The notes below the pieces were generated by a model. That model was not told the origin of the DNA and did no database searches. It saw only the letters and a program-made list of their open reading frames with translations. A program made the position numbers and the translations under genes. A DNA stretch of 64,000 bases, taken from contig CAMZMU010000048.1 of the NCBI GenBank assembly GCA_947311845.1, positions 24,508,431-24,572,430 on the forward strand. The letters run 5' to 3'. How positions within the stretch are numbered: position 1 is the stretch's first letter; each line of letters starts with the position of its first letter. The stretch comes from Poa pratensis. Its lineage: Eukaryota; Streptophyta; Magnoliopsida; Poales; Poaceae. This document shows, one piece after another, positions 10,291 to 20,951 of the stretch.

Positions 10291-11107
10291 ATTATAAACA
10301 ATCGACAAACCGCTGAATATCCCGAGTGCATTTTTGTATCGAGTGTTTATGGATGACACTCGTCAACGTCACATGTTTGTCGAATGCAGCACTCAGCAAT
10401 CCGGCCAATCCGGATAGTGTACATGTGTTCTATTCCACGATTAGGATGCAATAAATTCAATCCTAAGGATTAGAACCAACACTAGCTTGTGCGCTGATTT
10501 GGTTCAAATTTGAATTATTTTCTGAAAATCGTGGGAAACTCATTTAAACGGGTGATAGGTTTGAGGCTTGAAATTTTTTTAAACTTGAGAAAATTGTGCT
10601 ATTTTACAACATTTTTTTGTATTTCCTTCACAATTTTTTTTTTTGGAGTTTTGAAAAAAAATTCCTTTTGTGTTGGAAGCTACTTTTGACATAATTCAAA
10701 ATTCGAAATTAAAAAGGTTGTTCTTCAAAATCGAAATATATATGTAGATACTATTTTATTGTACTTCTTACCGAGTATATTTAAAAACACACTGGAAAGT
10801 TGGTCCCGCCATCCATCTGTTTTCAACCGTCATCCAACAAAGCTGAGTATGTCGAGTGTTTTTTGTTTTTCGAGTGCAACAATCCACAAACCGCTGAATA
10901 TCCGAGTGCATTCTTTTATCCGAGTGTTTATGGATGACACTCGTCAATGTCACATGTTTGTCGAATGCGGCACTCTTGGCAAACAATTCGGCACCCGGCC
11001 TATTTCGTCAAAATCCTGCCAATTCCCATAGTGTACACGTGTTCTATATCACGATTAGGATGCAATAAATTAAATCCTAAGGATTAGAACCAACACTAGC
11101 TTGTGCG
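10289..11107. repeat. About 210-bp direct repeats around an AT-rich spacer at the unit 1/unit 2 junction
   Basis: 10289-10502 and 10884-11107 share a stretch containing ACCGCTGAATATC, GTGTTTATGGATGACACTCG and GATTAGGATGCAATAAATT. The first copy stops where the unit beginning at base 1 would continue. The spacer 10503-10883 is AT-rich with T runs and no gene. The arrangement fits an unequal-exchange or repair junction that built the tandem duplication. Confidence 0.7.
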
Positions 11108-11732
11108 GTGATTTGGTCAGTGGTGACTAGATAGTCTCTTCAGTTCATCAGTTGACTACTGATAAAATACTACTACAATTCGGCACCACGGCCAACTGAT
11201 GTAGTGCACTGTTGTGGTCAAGTTCTCTCTGAGTGCAATAACCAACCAAATCTGAAGTTTTAAATACTGCAAGTTGTTACAATTGTGGTCGACATTTCTC
11301 CGGCATATATACTTTCGAAGGGCAAGTACCTAGCCAATCTGAAGTTTATTTCTGTATATAATATTTCTTTGAGATGGAGAGTCCATATCGATCTGTAAAA
11401 GTTTAAGATAGACATGCAAAAGTGATAGTGAAGCATGAAGTGGAGTGCATTGCCATTTGCCAGGCAAGTAAATTAACCTGAAAGCTGAAAAAGGCAAATT
11501 AACCCGATGGCAGTGGAATTCTATGCATCCCACCAATAAACCCCAAGCTGTTTTCTGTCTAGAGAAAAATATCCAAACCGTTTGACTCGCCAACGGGTGT
11601 TCCACGTGAGTATATATACAACCATCCCCAAGTCATCAAAGTTTCAAGTTTAGCCACCTCAAAACCTCCCTATGGTGACACCTGACGGCTGCCGCCAAAG
11701 GAGACGAGCCCATAGAAAACTAACAACTCCGC

Positions 11733-11880
11733 GAGTAAAACGCTCACGCGGTCTATCAAGTTGGCACACATGAGCGAATTGGTCACCAACTAAAAAAATG
11801 CTAACTATCGGTCACGAAGTTGTGAAAATGTTGCACGTTAGTCATTCCGTCACGTTTGCCGTTAAGTCGCTGACGTGGCA
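11733..11880 (+). repeat. MULE left terminal inverted repeat
   Basis: About 148 bp, pairing with the reverse complement of about 26018-26164. Conserved blocks include GCGGTCTAT, GATTGGTCACCAAC (one mismatch) and TTAGTCATTCCGT. Confidence 0.88.
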
Positions 11881-12536
11881 AATTATTTTTTTTCCAAAAT
11901 ACACCCTTCATTTTTATTCTTTTCATTTGCTCATCCCTATAGGCGAAATTCTCAAAGACATTTCACCAAACATGTGATACGCACCCCCGAACCTGCTGGC
12001 AGACACCATGGTTACAACGGTCGTGGCTGAGCTTCGTGGCAGGGTGACCTCGTCGGGCATCAGCCGACCGACACAGTGCGCATCCTGGCCTTACCTCCAC
12101 CTCCGCGTGGTCCGTACGTCGCGTGGTCCGTACGTCAGCTTCGGCACGGTCGCGCTCGCTGCGGCCGCACTAGCTGCGCGAGCTCCAGCTCGGCTGAGTT
12201 GGGCGGGGTCGGCGCCCCATGGACGACGGCGACCAGGACGAGGGAGTGGAGGACGACGGAGACACGCCCGGCATCTGCCGCGTCTACCTCGGACCCAGCC
12301 CCGGCTGCGTGTTCGGCGGACCGCACATGCACACATTCCAGACCATCCCGCCGGCGCCGCTCCCGATGCGGCGGACGCGCACCATCCAGGCCGTCACGGC
12401 AGCGACGCTCCGGACGCGTTCTAGATCGGCCGAGTTGCGCAGGGTCGGCGCGCCATGGACGACGGCCCGGATGGGAATGATGGTGTGGCTGCGTGGACGA
12501 CGGCGGCGACGAGTCCGGCTTCTACAGTTCCTAGAG
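11881..12536. other. MULE interior, left part (GC-rich, possible captured DNA)
   Basis: After about 11995 the composition turns strongly GC-rich. Open stretches exist in several frames (for example 12008-12424 and 12219-12542) but none shows a family I recognise. Two related segments (about 12200-12290 and 12425-12495, both with GGTCGGCGC and CCATGGACGACGGC) indicate a small internal duplication. It may be host gene sequence picked up by the MULE. Confidence 0.45.
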
Positions 12537-12569
12537 CACTAGTAGAAAATGAGGCTTTCGTCCTGAGCC

Positions 12570-12790
12570 CATTTTTGCATTAGCCCCGGTTCAGGGAAAA
12601 ACCGGGACCAATGCCAGGCATTGGTCCCGGTTCGAGCTGCCAGGGGCCCGTGGAGCATTGGTCCCGGTTCGGTTGGGTACATTAGTCCCGGTTCGTGGCA
12701 CGAACCGGGACCAAAGCTCCAGAGCCGGACACGTGGCGTGCCGCGGAGCTTTGGTCCCGGTTCGTGTCTCGAACCGGGACTAATACCCCT
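12570..12790. repeat. Left subterminal repeat array of the large CACTA
   Basis: About seven GGTCCCGGTTCG-type units in alternating orientation, several forming short palindromes such as the one around 12690-12712. Such arrays bind the TNPA-type protein in En/Spm elements. Another array of the same units lies at 25490-25670. Confidence 0.9.
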
Positions 12791-13085
12791 CCCCTGCCTA
12801 TAAGTAACCCACCCCCCTCTCTTCTCTCCTCTGTTTTTTTTCTGCTTGGATTGGTGGGAAGTGGGTGCTAGTTTTTTTTTCCTTTGCCACGCACAAGATG
12901 TGTTCGATGAAATGCCCGAGCCACACTTAAGTTCACACAAAATGATATCCTCGCCGAGGTTAGCAACTTTATCCTTTTCATCTGTAATTGATACAGAAAT
13001 ATTGCACGTGTCGATGTACGGTGGTCATTTCACTATTCAAGATGTTATTGTAATGGTATTTGATAAACTTAATTATATGATGCAG

Positions 13086-16000
13086 ATGGATGCACGGATG
13101 CGATGGATGTACGGCGAACGACGCAGTTCCGAGTTTATTGCAGGCCTGCATAAATTTCTCGATGTGGCTGAGGCAAACAAAGTGGATAATTTTATGCCTT
13201 GTCCATGTGAGAAGTGTCGGAACGTCAGGGAGTACTCTGACCCGAAACCATTCAAGACCACGTGCTTCGGAGAGGTTTCATGCCCAGCTATAATTGTTGG
13301 ACCAAGCACGGAGAAAGAGGGGTTAGGATGGAAGACAATGAAGAAGAGGAGGATGATGACAACTATCCTATGTTCCCTGAGGAATGCGGTGATACTGTAA
13401 TGGAAGACGTTGAAGAAGAAGGAGGTGAACATCGGGCATCAGATGAGCCCGCTGATGGTCTTGGTGGGGTCATTTCTGATGCAAAGCGAGAATGCGATAC
13501 AGAAAAGGAGAAGCTAAAGTTGGAGGCCATGCTAGAGGATCACAAAAAGTTGCTGTACCCAAATTGCGAAGATGGCAGCACAAAGCTCGGTACCACACTG
13601 GAACTGCTGAAATGGAAGGCAGAGACTGGTTGTTCTGACAAGGGATTTGAGAAGTTACTGAAAATAATGAAGCCGAAGCTTCCAAAGGATAACGAATTGC
13701 CCGAGACTACATACGAAGCAAAGAAGGCTATCTGCCCTCTAGGATTAGATGTGCAGAAGATACATGCATGCATTAATGACTGCATCCTGTACCGCGGTGA
13801 GGAGTACGAGAATATGGATAAATGCCCGGTATGCAATGCACTGCGGTACAAGATCAGACAAGATGACCCTGGTGATGTTGAGGGCGATGACGAGCCCCCC
13901 CGGAAGAGGGTTCCTGCTAAGGTGATGTGGTATGCTCCTATAATACCACGGTTGAAACGTCTGTTCAGAAACAAAGAGCATGCCAGGTTGTTGCGATGGC
14001 ACAAAGAAGAGCGTAAGAAAGACGGGAAGTTGAGACACCCCGCCGATGGGTCCCAGTGGAGAAAAATCGACAGAGAGTTCCCGACATTTTCAGATGACGC
14101 AAGGAACTTAAGATTTGGTCTAAGTACAGATGGCTTTAATCCTTTTGGGGAGCAGAGCTCCAGTCATAGCACTTGGCCCGTGACTCTATGTATCTACAAC
14201 CTTCCTCCTTGGTTGTGCATGAAGCGGAAGTTCATTATGATGCCAGTGCTCATCCAAGGCCCGAAGCAACCCGGCAACGACATTGATGTGTACCTAAGGC
14301 CATTAGTTGATGAACTTTTGCAGTTGTGGTCCGAACCAGGTGTACGTGTGTGGGATGAGCACAAACAACAGGAATTTGACCTACGAGCGTTGCTGTTCGT
14401 AACCATCAATGATTGGCCTGCTCTTAGTAACATTTCAGGACAGTCAAACAAGGGATACAATGCATGCACGCACTGTTTAGATAAGACTGAAAGTATACAT
14501 TTGGGAAACAAGAATGTGTACCTGGGGTCGTCGATTTCTTCCGAACAGTCATGCCGTAAGAAAGAAAGGCAAGCATTTCAACGGTGAGGCAGATCGCCGG
14601 AAGAAGCCTAACCTCCCTGATGGTGATGTTATATATGACATGGTCAAGGATTTAGAAGTAATCTTTGGAAAGGGTCCTGGCAGTCTATCTGTTCCGAATG
14701 ACGCTGACCACACCCATATGGAAGAAGAAATCTATATTTTGGGAGCTACCCTATTGGAAAGTCCTAGAGGTCCGGTCTTCAATCGACGTGATGCACGTGA
14801 CGAAGAATCTTTGCGTGAACCTGCTAGGCTTCCTGGGCGTGTATGGGAAGACAAAAGATACACCAGAAGCACGGGAGGACCAGCAACGTATGAAAGACCC
14901 ATACAACAAGCAGACGGATAAAGGGCGTCAATACTTAAGCAGCTACGCTCTTACCAAAGCAGAGAAGGAAATCTTTTTTGAATGCCTGAGCAGTATCAAG
15001 GTCCCGGCTGGCTTCTCGTCAAATATAAAGGGAATAATAAATATGGCAGAGAAAAAATTCCAGAACCTGAAGTCTCATGATTGCCACGTGATTATGACGC
15101 AGTTGCTTCCGGTTGCATTGAGGGGGCTTCTACCGGAAAATGTTCGAGTACCCATTGTGAAGCTATGTGCATTCCTCAATGCAATATCTCAGAAGGTCAT
15201 CGATCCAGTAACTCTACCAAGTTTACAGAAGGCTGTGGTCCAATGTCTTGTCAGCTTCGAGTTGGTGTTCCCCCCATCATTCTTCAATATTATGACGCAT
15301 CTCCTGGTTCACCTAGTCGACGAGATTGCCATTCTCGGTCCTGTATTTCTACACAATATGTTCCCCTTCGAGAGGTTCATGGGAGTCTTGAAGAAATATG
15401 TTCATAACCGTGCTAGGCCAGAAGGAAGCATCTCAAAGGGCTATGGAACAGAGGAGGTCATTGAGTTCTGTGTTGACTTTATTCCTGACCTTAAGCCGAT
15501 TGGTGTTCCTGAATCGCGGCATGAGGGGAGACTGAGTGGAAAAGGCACGCTAGGAAAGAAAGCACTGATATGTAGGGACGGGCATTCTTTAACTCAAGCA
15601 CACTACACAGTTCTACAAAGTTCCACCTTCGTGGCTCCGTATATCGAGGAACACAAGAATTATGTACGCTCCAAGAACCCGGGGAAGGATGACTCCTGGA
15701 TTAAAGAAAAACACATGGAGACTTTCGGCAGTTGGTTGCGATTACAGCTCATGAATGACACCACTGTCGGAGATCAGCTCTACTTGTTGGCCGCGTCACC
15801 ATCTTCGACTGTATTGAATTTCCAAGGGTACGAGATAAATGGGAATACATTTTACACGATCGCCCAAGATAAAAAGAGCACCAACCAAACAGTGGTGTCC
15901 GCTTTGATGCAACAGACGAGAATGGGCAAAAGGACACATACTATGGTTACATAGAGGAGATATGGGAACTTGACTATGGACCTACTTTTAAGGTCCCTTT

Positions 16001-16387
16001 GTTTCGGTGCAGTTGGGTCAACATGAATGGAGAAGGGATAAAGGTAGACCAGCTGTACGGAATGACAACAGTGGATCTCAAGAATCTTGGTTGTTACAGA
16101 ACGAACCATTCGTCCTAGCCAATGATGTGGCTCAGGTTTTCTATGTGAAGGACATGTCCTCCAGACCGAAAAAAAGAAAAAATAAGCAAACGAATACATC
16201 AGACGATGAGCCAAAGCGTCACATAGTTCTTTCAGGGAAAAGAAACATCGTGGGAGTCGAGGACAAGACAGACATGTCAGCAGATTATGATAAGTTTGAT
16301 GAAATTCCGCCCTTCACAGTGAAAACTGACCCAAGCATCCCGTTAAATAATGAAGATGCTCCATGGTTACGGCCGAAGCGATCATAG
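13086..16387 (+). pseudogene. TNPD-type CACTA transposase (Transposase_21 family), frameshifted
   Basis: Translation from 13086 gives the N-terminal transposase-associated domain (EFIAGLHKFLDVAEAN, then CPCEKCRN, a zinc-binding motif). It continues in other frames through the Transposase_21 core (YNACTHCLDKTESI, IDVMHVTKNLCVNLLGFLGV), the DUF4218 region (MFPFERFMGVLKKYVHNRARPEG) and a DUF4216-like part (YGYIEEIWELDYGP), ending at 16387. Frame changes lie near 13258, 14510, 14700, 15900 and 16085, so no full protein is made. The longest intact parts are 13262-14587 and 14665-15954. The product would cut the CACTA ends. Confidence 0.93.
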
Positions 16388-16676
16388 GCCAGGGACATAC
16401 GCGAAGAAGGGTTCATGGCTTTTATGTAAATCAATGTAATGTATTAAACCTTTATGTGATGTGTAGTAATGTATTAAACCTTTTAGAAAACAAGTGACCA
16501 TATGTAATGCATGGTTCCCGAGCATTCTGAATAGTTCCCAATACAATCCCTGCATATAACTGATGTTGGTGAAAACTGACCCATGCATCCTGTTAAATGA
16601 TGAAGATTCTCCATGGCTACGGCGCAGAAGAAAACCACAACACTAGATAGGGATGTTGGTGATGTGTAATAATGGC

Positions 16677-17652
16677 TATATGCGAATACAAACCGTATGT
16701 TTTGACTATATGCGAATGATTTGTATTCGGTCGATGAACTGAAAGATTTTGTAGATAGAACAAAACTTAGGGGATTATCCATTGCTTAAATAATACAAAA
16801 GTATCACGCATATATCTTTATTTAATCCAGTTACATAGGTCGGGTCCATTTTTATTTAACCATAATACATCACGAATAATATCACTAACTTTTGCCGGGT
16901 CCTAAGCCACGGGGTGCTGAGCGGCCGGCGCTGCGCACCCAAAGAGCAGGAACCATCACAGGGTCAATACTCACGTGAGAAGGATCCCTATGAAGAACCA
17001 TCCATCTACTGTCATACACCGCTGGCGTATCCAACATAAACACATAGCGATTGACGTGCTCATCCTCCTCCCTGATACGGCGACGTACCACCTCCTCGGG
17101 GGCCGGCTCCCTCTGCACCGAGTGTGGCCCACGCGACTTCCACCAAACAAGATCCGGGTCGACGACGTCACCCGGATTCCTCACCAAGCGACGCGTCCCG
17201 GAAGATACCACCTCCCAGTGCCAGCCCGACGGAGCCCAGTCCCGGACATCGCCCCTCGCATCCAGCAGGCCGGACATCGTCGCCGAGATCTGAAAAAATG
17301 AGTGGGGAATTTGATCAAACACCAAAGGTGCATGCAACCTAGGTAGGGGAGGGAGAGGGCAGCACCTTGGGGAGGGGACGGAGGGCGGTGTGGAGCCTCC
17401 TTATATATAAGCAAAAGTTAAAAGAAAAAAATGCAAAATCAGGAAAAAAAACCTCACCCACCCGATCAGCGCGCCCACCCGGTAAAAACCGGAAAAAAAA
17501 AACCTCACTCACCCACCCGATCAGCGCGCCCAACCTGTTAAATGATGAAGATTCTCCATGGCTACATGCGAATACAAACCGTATGTTTTGACTATATGCG
17601 AATGATTTGTATTCGGTCGATGAACTGAAAGATTTTGTAGATAGAACAAAAC
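16677..17652. repeat. Short direct repeats downstream of the transposase gene
   Basis: A stretch of about 90 bp with GCGAATACAAACCGTATG and GAACTGAAAGATTTTGTAG occurs at 16677-16767 and again at 17566-17652. The 3' end of the transposase coding (TTAAATAATGAAGATGCTCC-like) recurs in altered form near 16593 and 17538. This looks like a local duplication of the old 3' end of the transposase gene that now flanks the minus-strand ORF. Confidence 0.75.
16885..17277 (-). CDS. CACTA accessory ORF, 130 aa, minus strand
   Basis: An intact reading frame between the two transposase genes, opposite in orientation to them. The likely start is MSGLLDARGDVRDWAP at 17277. A longer in-frame start at 17337 exists, but the sequence just before 17277 looks like a splice acceptor (pyrimidine run then CAG), so an upstream exon is possible. 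The protein is acidic and basic mixed, with WHWEVVSSGTRRLVRNPGD, then DLVWWKSRGPHS and REEDEHVNRYVF. No named domain is known to me. A TATA-like TTATATATAAG lies near 17400-17410. That it stays open beside decayed genes hints at selection or recent capture. Confidence 0.6.
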   Translation of the reverse strand: MSGLLDARGDVRDWAPSGWHWEVVSSGTRRLVRNPGDVVDPDLVWWKSRGPHSVQREPAPEEVVRRRIREEDEHVNRYVFMLDTPAVYDSRWMVLHRDPSHVSIDPVMVPALWVRSAGRSAPRGLGPGKS

Positions 17653-17819
17653 ATATGGTTTCCCCTGCATACAGCCCGACGGTGTCTCGTGAGTGCCCGC
17701 ATATCAAATGCACCGTCGGACGTATGCAGGGAATCCGAATGCTTTTTTTACGAAATGAACTACAATGAGTACAGAGTGAGTGCCAAACATGTCCGAGAGG
17801 TGGGCTATATATAGGGTCG

Positions 17820-18060
17820 TGGCCCCTTTAGTCCCGGTTGGTGGCTCACAAAGTGGTTGTGCTAGTGCTGATCCAACAACTCACAAGCCCTCAAAAGAAA
17901 CACACCCCTGATCCAACGGCTCACAAGCGCTCGAAAGAAACACACGATCCGTATGCTTCTTCCTTATTGGTGGGATTCCCTTTAGTCCCGGTTGGTAAAA
18001 TTGCGCGGAAACAAATAAGCCCCTTTAGTCCCGGTTGGTGGCTCGAACAGGGACTAAAGG
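17820..18060. repeat. Internal cluster of terminal-type CACTA motifs (left of ORF)
   Basis: TTTAGTCCCGGTTGGT occurs at about 17828, 17981 and 18024, the last followed by an inverted half site. Between them are two related stretches with GATCCAAC(A/G)(A/G)CTCACAAG and GAAAGAAACACAC. These resemble the subterminal motif but differ in sequence from the real ends, suggesting a remnant of a related element or an internal promoter block. Confidence 0.7.
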
Positions 18061-18204
18061 TCTGTTTCTTCCCGCCTTATTTCTTCCTGCGCTTTCCACC
18101 GCTTCCTGCCTCCGTCTTCCCGCCATTTCTCACTATATATATGTAGTCATGGCCTCCATTGGCATAGCACATCTAAACTCATATCTGCAACCTCATCACT
18201 CTCC

Positions 18205-18723
18205 ATGGCTTCCACCGTACCCACTCTAACCTACTCGGAGGCGGAGGCGCTTTGCGCCTCGAACTACCCCTGCCTGCCCGGCTACGACGTCCCCGCTGGC
18301 TGGAGGCTGAGCACCGGAGACGTGCCGGTCCCTCCTGTCCCTCAAGGTTTGGCGCGCCGGGCGGCCATCATGAACCACTACTACCTCGAGCTCACTCCGG
18401 AGCAGCGGATTGATCCCCGCTGGGATCCCGACTACCGCCCGACTTGGGACGCCTTCTTCATCAATCAGCGTGAGAGGGCGCTCGCCAGGTACGAGGAGGA
18501 CGGCCCGCCTCCTTCGAACTTCAACGAGGCCGGCCGGCGGCTGTGGTGGGGCGGCCGGACTCTCCAGAGCGTCATGGACTACATCACGGCCGGCGATAAC
18601 CCCCGCCTGCGCTACCCTCACTTCCAGTCCAGGCGAGCGCCGCCCGACGACAGCGACGACGACGGCGGCGACTACGACGACTACGAGGACGAGTATTATA
18701 GGCCTAGGCAGGAGTATGACTAA
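18205..18723 (+). CDS. CACTA accessory ORF, 172 aa, plus strand
   Basis: An uninterrupted ORF starting MASTVPTLTYSEAEALC at 18205. The body has many Pro, Trp and Arg (YDVPAGWRLSTGDVPVPPVP, DPRWDPDYRPTWDAFFI, FNEAGRRLWWGGRTLQSVMD) and a very acidic tail (DDSDDDGGDYDDYEDEYY). No signal peptide or membrane segment. I know similar unnamed proteins as CACTA-linked ORFs in wheat relatives but no function. A TATATATA box at about 18134-18141 and a short leader precede the start, so it looks like a complete promoter-gene cassette. Flanking terminal-type motif clusters suggest it forms a separate module. Confidence 0.65.
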   Translation: MASTVPTLTYSEAEALCASNYPCLPGYDVPAGWRLSTGDVPVPPVPQGLARRAAIMNHYYLELTPEQRIDPRWDPDYRPTWDAFFINQRERALARYEEDGPPPSNFNEAGRRLWWGGRTLQSVMDYITAGDNPRLRYPHFQSRRAPPDDSDDDGGDYDDYEDEYYRPRQEYD

Positions 18724-18889
18724 CCTGAGCCACATCATTGGTTAGGACAAATGGTTCGTCTATGTACCCAAGATTGTTGTCATTCCCTACTGCTGGTCTA
18801 GCTACGACGACGATCGTGTAAAATGAATTCTTTATCTCTGCATTTCCAACTAATGATCTTTAGCATCTGAATAAGTAATCTGGTTTTGA

Positions 18890-19400
18890 GTTAGTTATGC
18901 AAAAGATAAAAGTTAATGTATTTTTTAATTCAAAATTGCAAAATGGTTAATAGTTTGAATAGTTAGAATAATTATTTTATAAAACAGAAAATGGTTTTGA
19001 ATTAGTTATTCAAATTCAAACACTTTTCATGTTGAAAGTTTAGTGAGATTCAAAAATATGCATTTATCCGGATATGGATTTATACATATTATTTGTCGAA
19101 TTTCGATTTACGGATTTAAAGATATGAATTTATCCATATTAAATTGAAAATGACAATAATAATGTAAAATTGATTTTGGATTATTTATTCAAATTCAAAC
19201 ACTTTTCATGTTGAAAGTTTTGTCAATTCAAAATATGCAATAAAGTTAATGCATTTTTAATTGAAAATGGCAAAATAGTTAATAGTTTGTATAGTTAGAA
19301 TAATTATTTTAGAAAACAGAAAATGGTTTTGGATTCTTTATTCAAATTTAAACACTTTTCATGTTGAAAGTCTTTTCAGATTCAAAACCATTTGAAATTC
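18890..19400. repeat. AT-rich imperfect repeats downstream of the accessory ORF
   Basis: The string AAACACTTTTCATGTTGAAAG appears three times (about 19018, 19197 and 19350), embedded in related 100-150 bp stretches with ATAGTTAGAATAATTATTTTA. No coding potential. Probably amplified spacer inside the CACTA element. Confidence 0.75.
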
Positions 19401-19479
19401 ATATTCAAACACCTAAATAAGAAAAAAAAGGCGGGAACAACATTCAGAACTGAAAAGTTTGAAATAAATTTGAAAAATG

Positions 19480-19645
19480 ACTCATTGGTCCCGGTTTATG
19501 CGAAGAACCGGGACTAAAAACCCATGGACGCGCGAGGCAAATCTGGCACTAAATGACCAGGTCATTGGTACCGGTTCATCCCACGAACCGGGACCAATGA
19601 GGCATTGGTCCCGGTTCCTCCCAGGAACCGGGACCAATGAGTCCT
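19480..19645. repeat. Second internal cluster of GGTCCCGGTT motifs
   Basis: Three palindromes of the TTGGTCCCGGTT...AACCGGGACCAA type lie at about 19485-19518, 19565-19600 and 19603-19640, very like the right-end array. A GC-rich, repeat-filled tract follows (19730-19920). They may be an internalised end of a related element or a bidirectional regulatory block before the TNPA-like gene. Confidence 0.75.
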
Positions 19646-20159
19646 AGTACTTATAACTGGCAGCCTCCTTTTTCCCCATTCTCACGCGAGGAACTAAATC
19701 GACGCGAGGAACTAAATCAACGCCGTTAGGCTGCCCCGCCGCCGGCCTCCACCCGCCGCCGCCCCGACGCCGGCCTCCTCTCCTCCACGCGCCGCCTCGG
19801 CCTCCTCCACGCGCCGCCTCGGTGCCGCGTCGTCGCGCCGCCCGAGCCCGCCGCCCTCGACGCCCGAGCCCGCCGCCCCGGCCACCTCGACGCCCGAGCC
19901 CGCCGCCCCGGCCACCTCGGGGTGAGGCCAGCTTATTTGCTCTCAAATTTTGATTGTAATTCAAAATTTGAATTACAAATATGTTTGAATCCAAATTTAG
20001 ATTGTAGTTCATTTAGATTGTAATCCAAATTTGAATGTTCAAATATGTTTGCATTATATATTTTAGAGTATCTCCAATTTTTTTAGCAAATTGAAATGTT
20101 CCAATTTTTTTTAGCAAATTGAAATGTTCAAATATTTAGGTTTTTTGCACCAGAGTTCA

Positions 20160-20900
20160 TTTAGGTTTTGGGCTTGTGCTACGGGAGAGCGGTTTGTTGT
20201 CGTGTGCCGGTTTGTTGTCGTGTGGCGGTGAAATGTGAACGGGTGGCCGATAATGCCGTCTAATAAGTAGTCCGGGCACTACGGGAGAGCGGTTTGTTGT
20301 CGTGTGCCGTTTATCGGGCACACGGCAAAGGCGATCTTTACCTTGTGCTGCATACGGGAAAGAAACACGGACGGCGTAGTAGCACACAAAACACACGGTA
20401 AAGAAAAGCTCACGGCAAAGGCAAAAAAAAACACACACACACACACAAGAAAGAGGGGCACACGCCAAAGACAATGGACACGTGCCCACACAAGAAGAGG
20501 TGAAGTGTGAAGGGGTGGCCGGTGCGTGATGCCGTCTAATAAGTCGTCCGGGTGACCTAAAAAATTGTGTTAGTAATTGTTAGTACTGTGTTAGGAAAAA
20601 AATTGTGTTAGGAAAAAAATTTGTGTTAGGAATTGTTAGTACTGTGTTAGGAAAAACAATTATGTTAGGAATTGTTAGTACTGTGTTAGGAAAAATTAAG
20701 AAATAGCTTGTTTAAAAATATTTAAAGTGTTAGCAAAATTTATGTGTTAGCAAAATTAGCAAATTAAGGTGTTAGCAAAATTAGCAAATTTAACTTTGTA
20801 TTCACATTTGCATTCACATATCCGATTCACATTTGTATGCAAATTTTAGATTCAAATTTTGTGAGTACTGTGTTAGGAAAATTTGTGTTAGTAATTGTTA
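20160..20900. repeat. Repeat-rich leader of the TNPA-like gene
   Basis: A 30-bp stretch with ACGGGAGAGCGGTTTGTTG occurs at about 20178 and 20280. A stretch with GATGCCGTCTAATAAGT occurs at about 20253 and 20528. From 20565 the motif GTGTTAGGAAAAA / AATTGTTAGTACT is repeated several times. No coding is seen until 20952, so this is likely the 5' leader or first intron. Confidence 0.65.
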
Positions 20901-20951
20901 GTACTGTTACCCAACTAAAGTTTTGTGCATTGTTCTTAATTTGCAGAAACT

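Larger units (their letters stand above)
1..10430. repeat. Tandem segmental duplication 1, unit 1
   Basis: Bases 1-723 match 11066-11732 plus 26165-26223. The small gene at 807-1055 matches 26310-26558, and about 8500-10290 matches 39206-40425. The original unit was promoter, small gene and about 1.8 kb of downstream DNA, copied in direct orientation. Unit 1 was later enlarged by a copia element and a LINE-dependent retroelement. The left limit lies outside the window. Confidence 0.88.
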
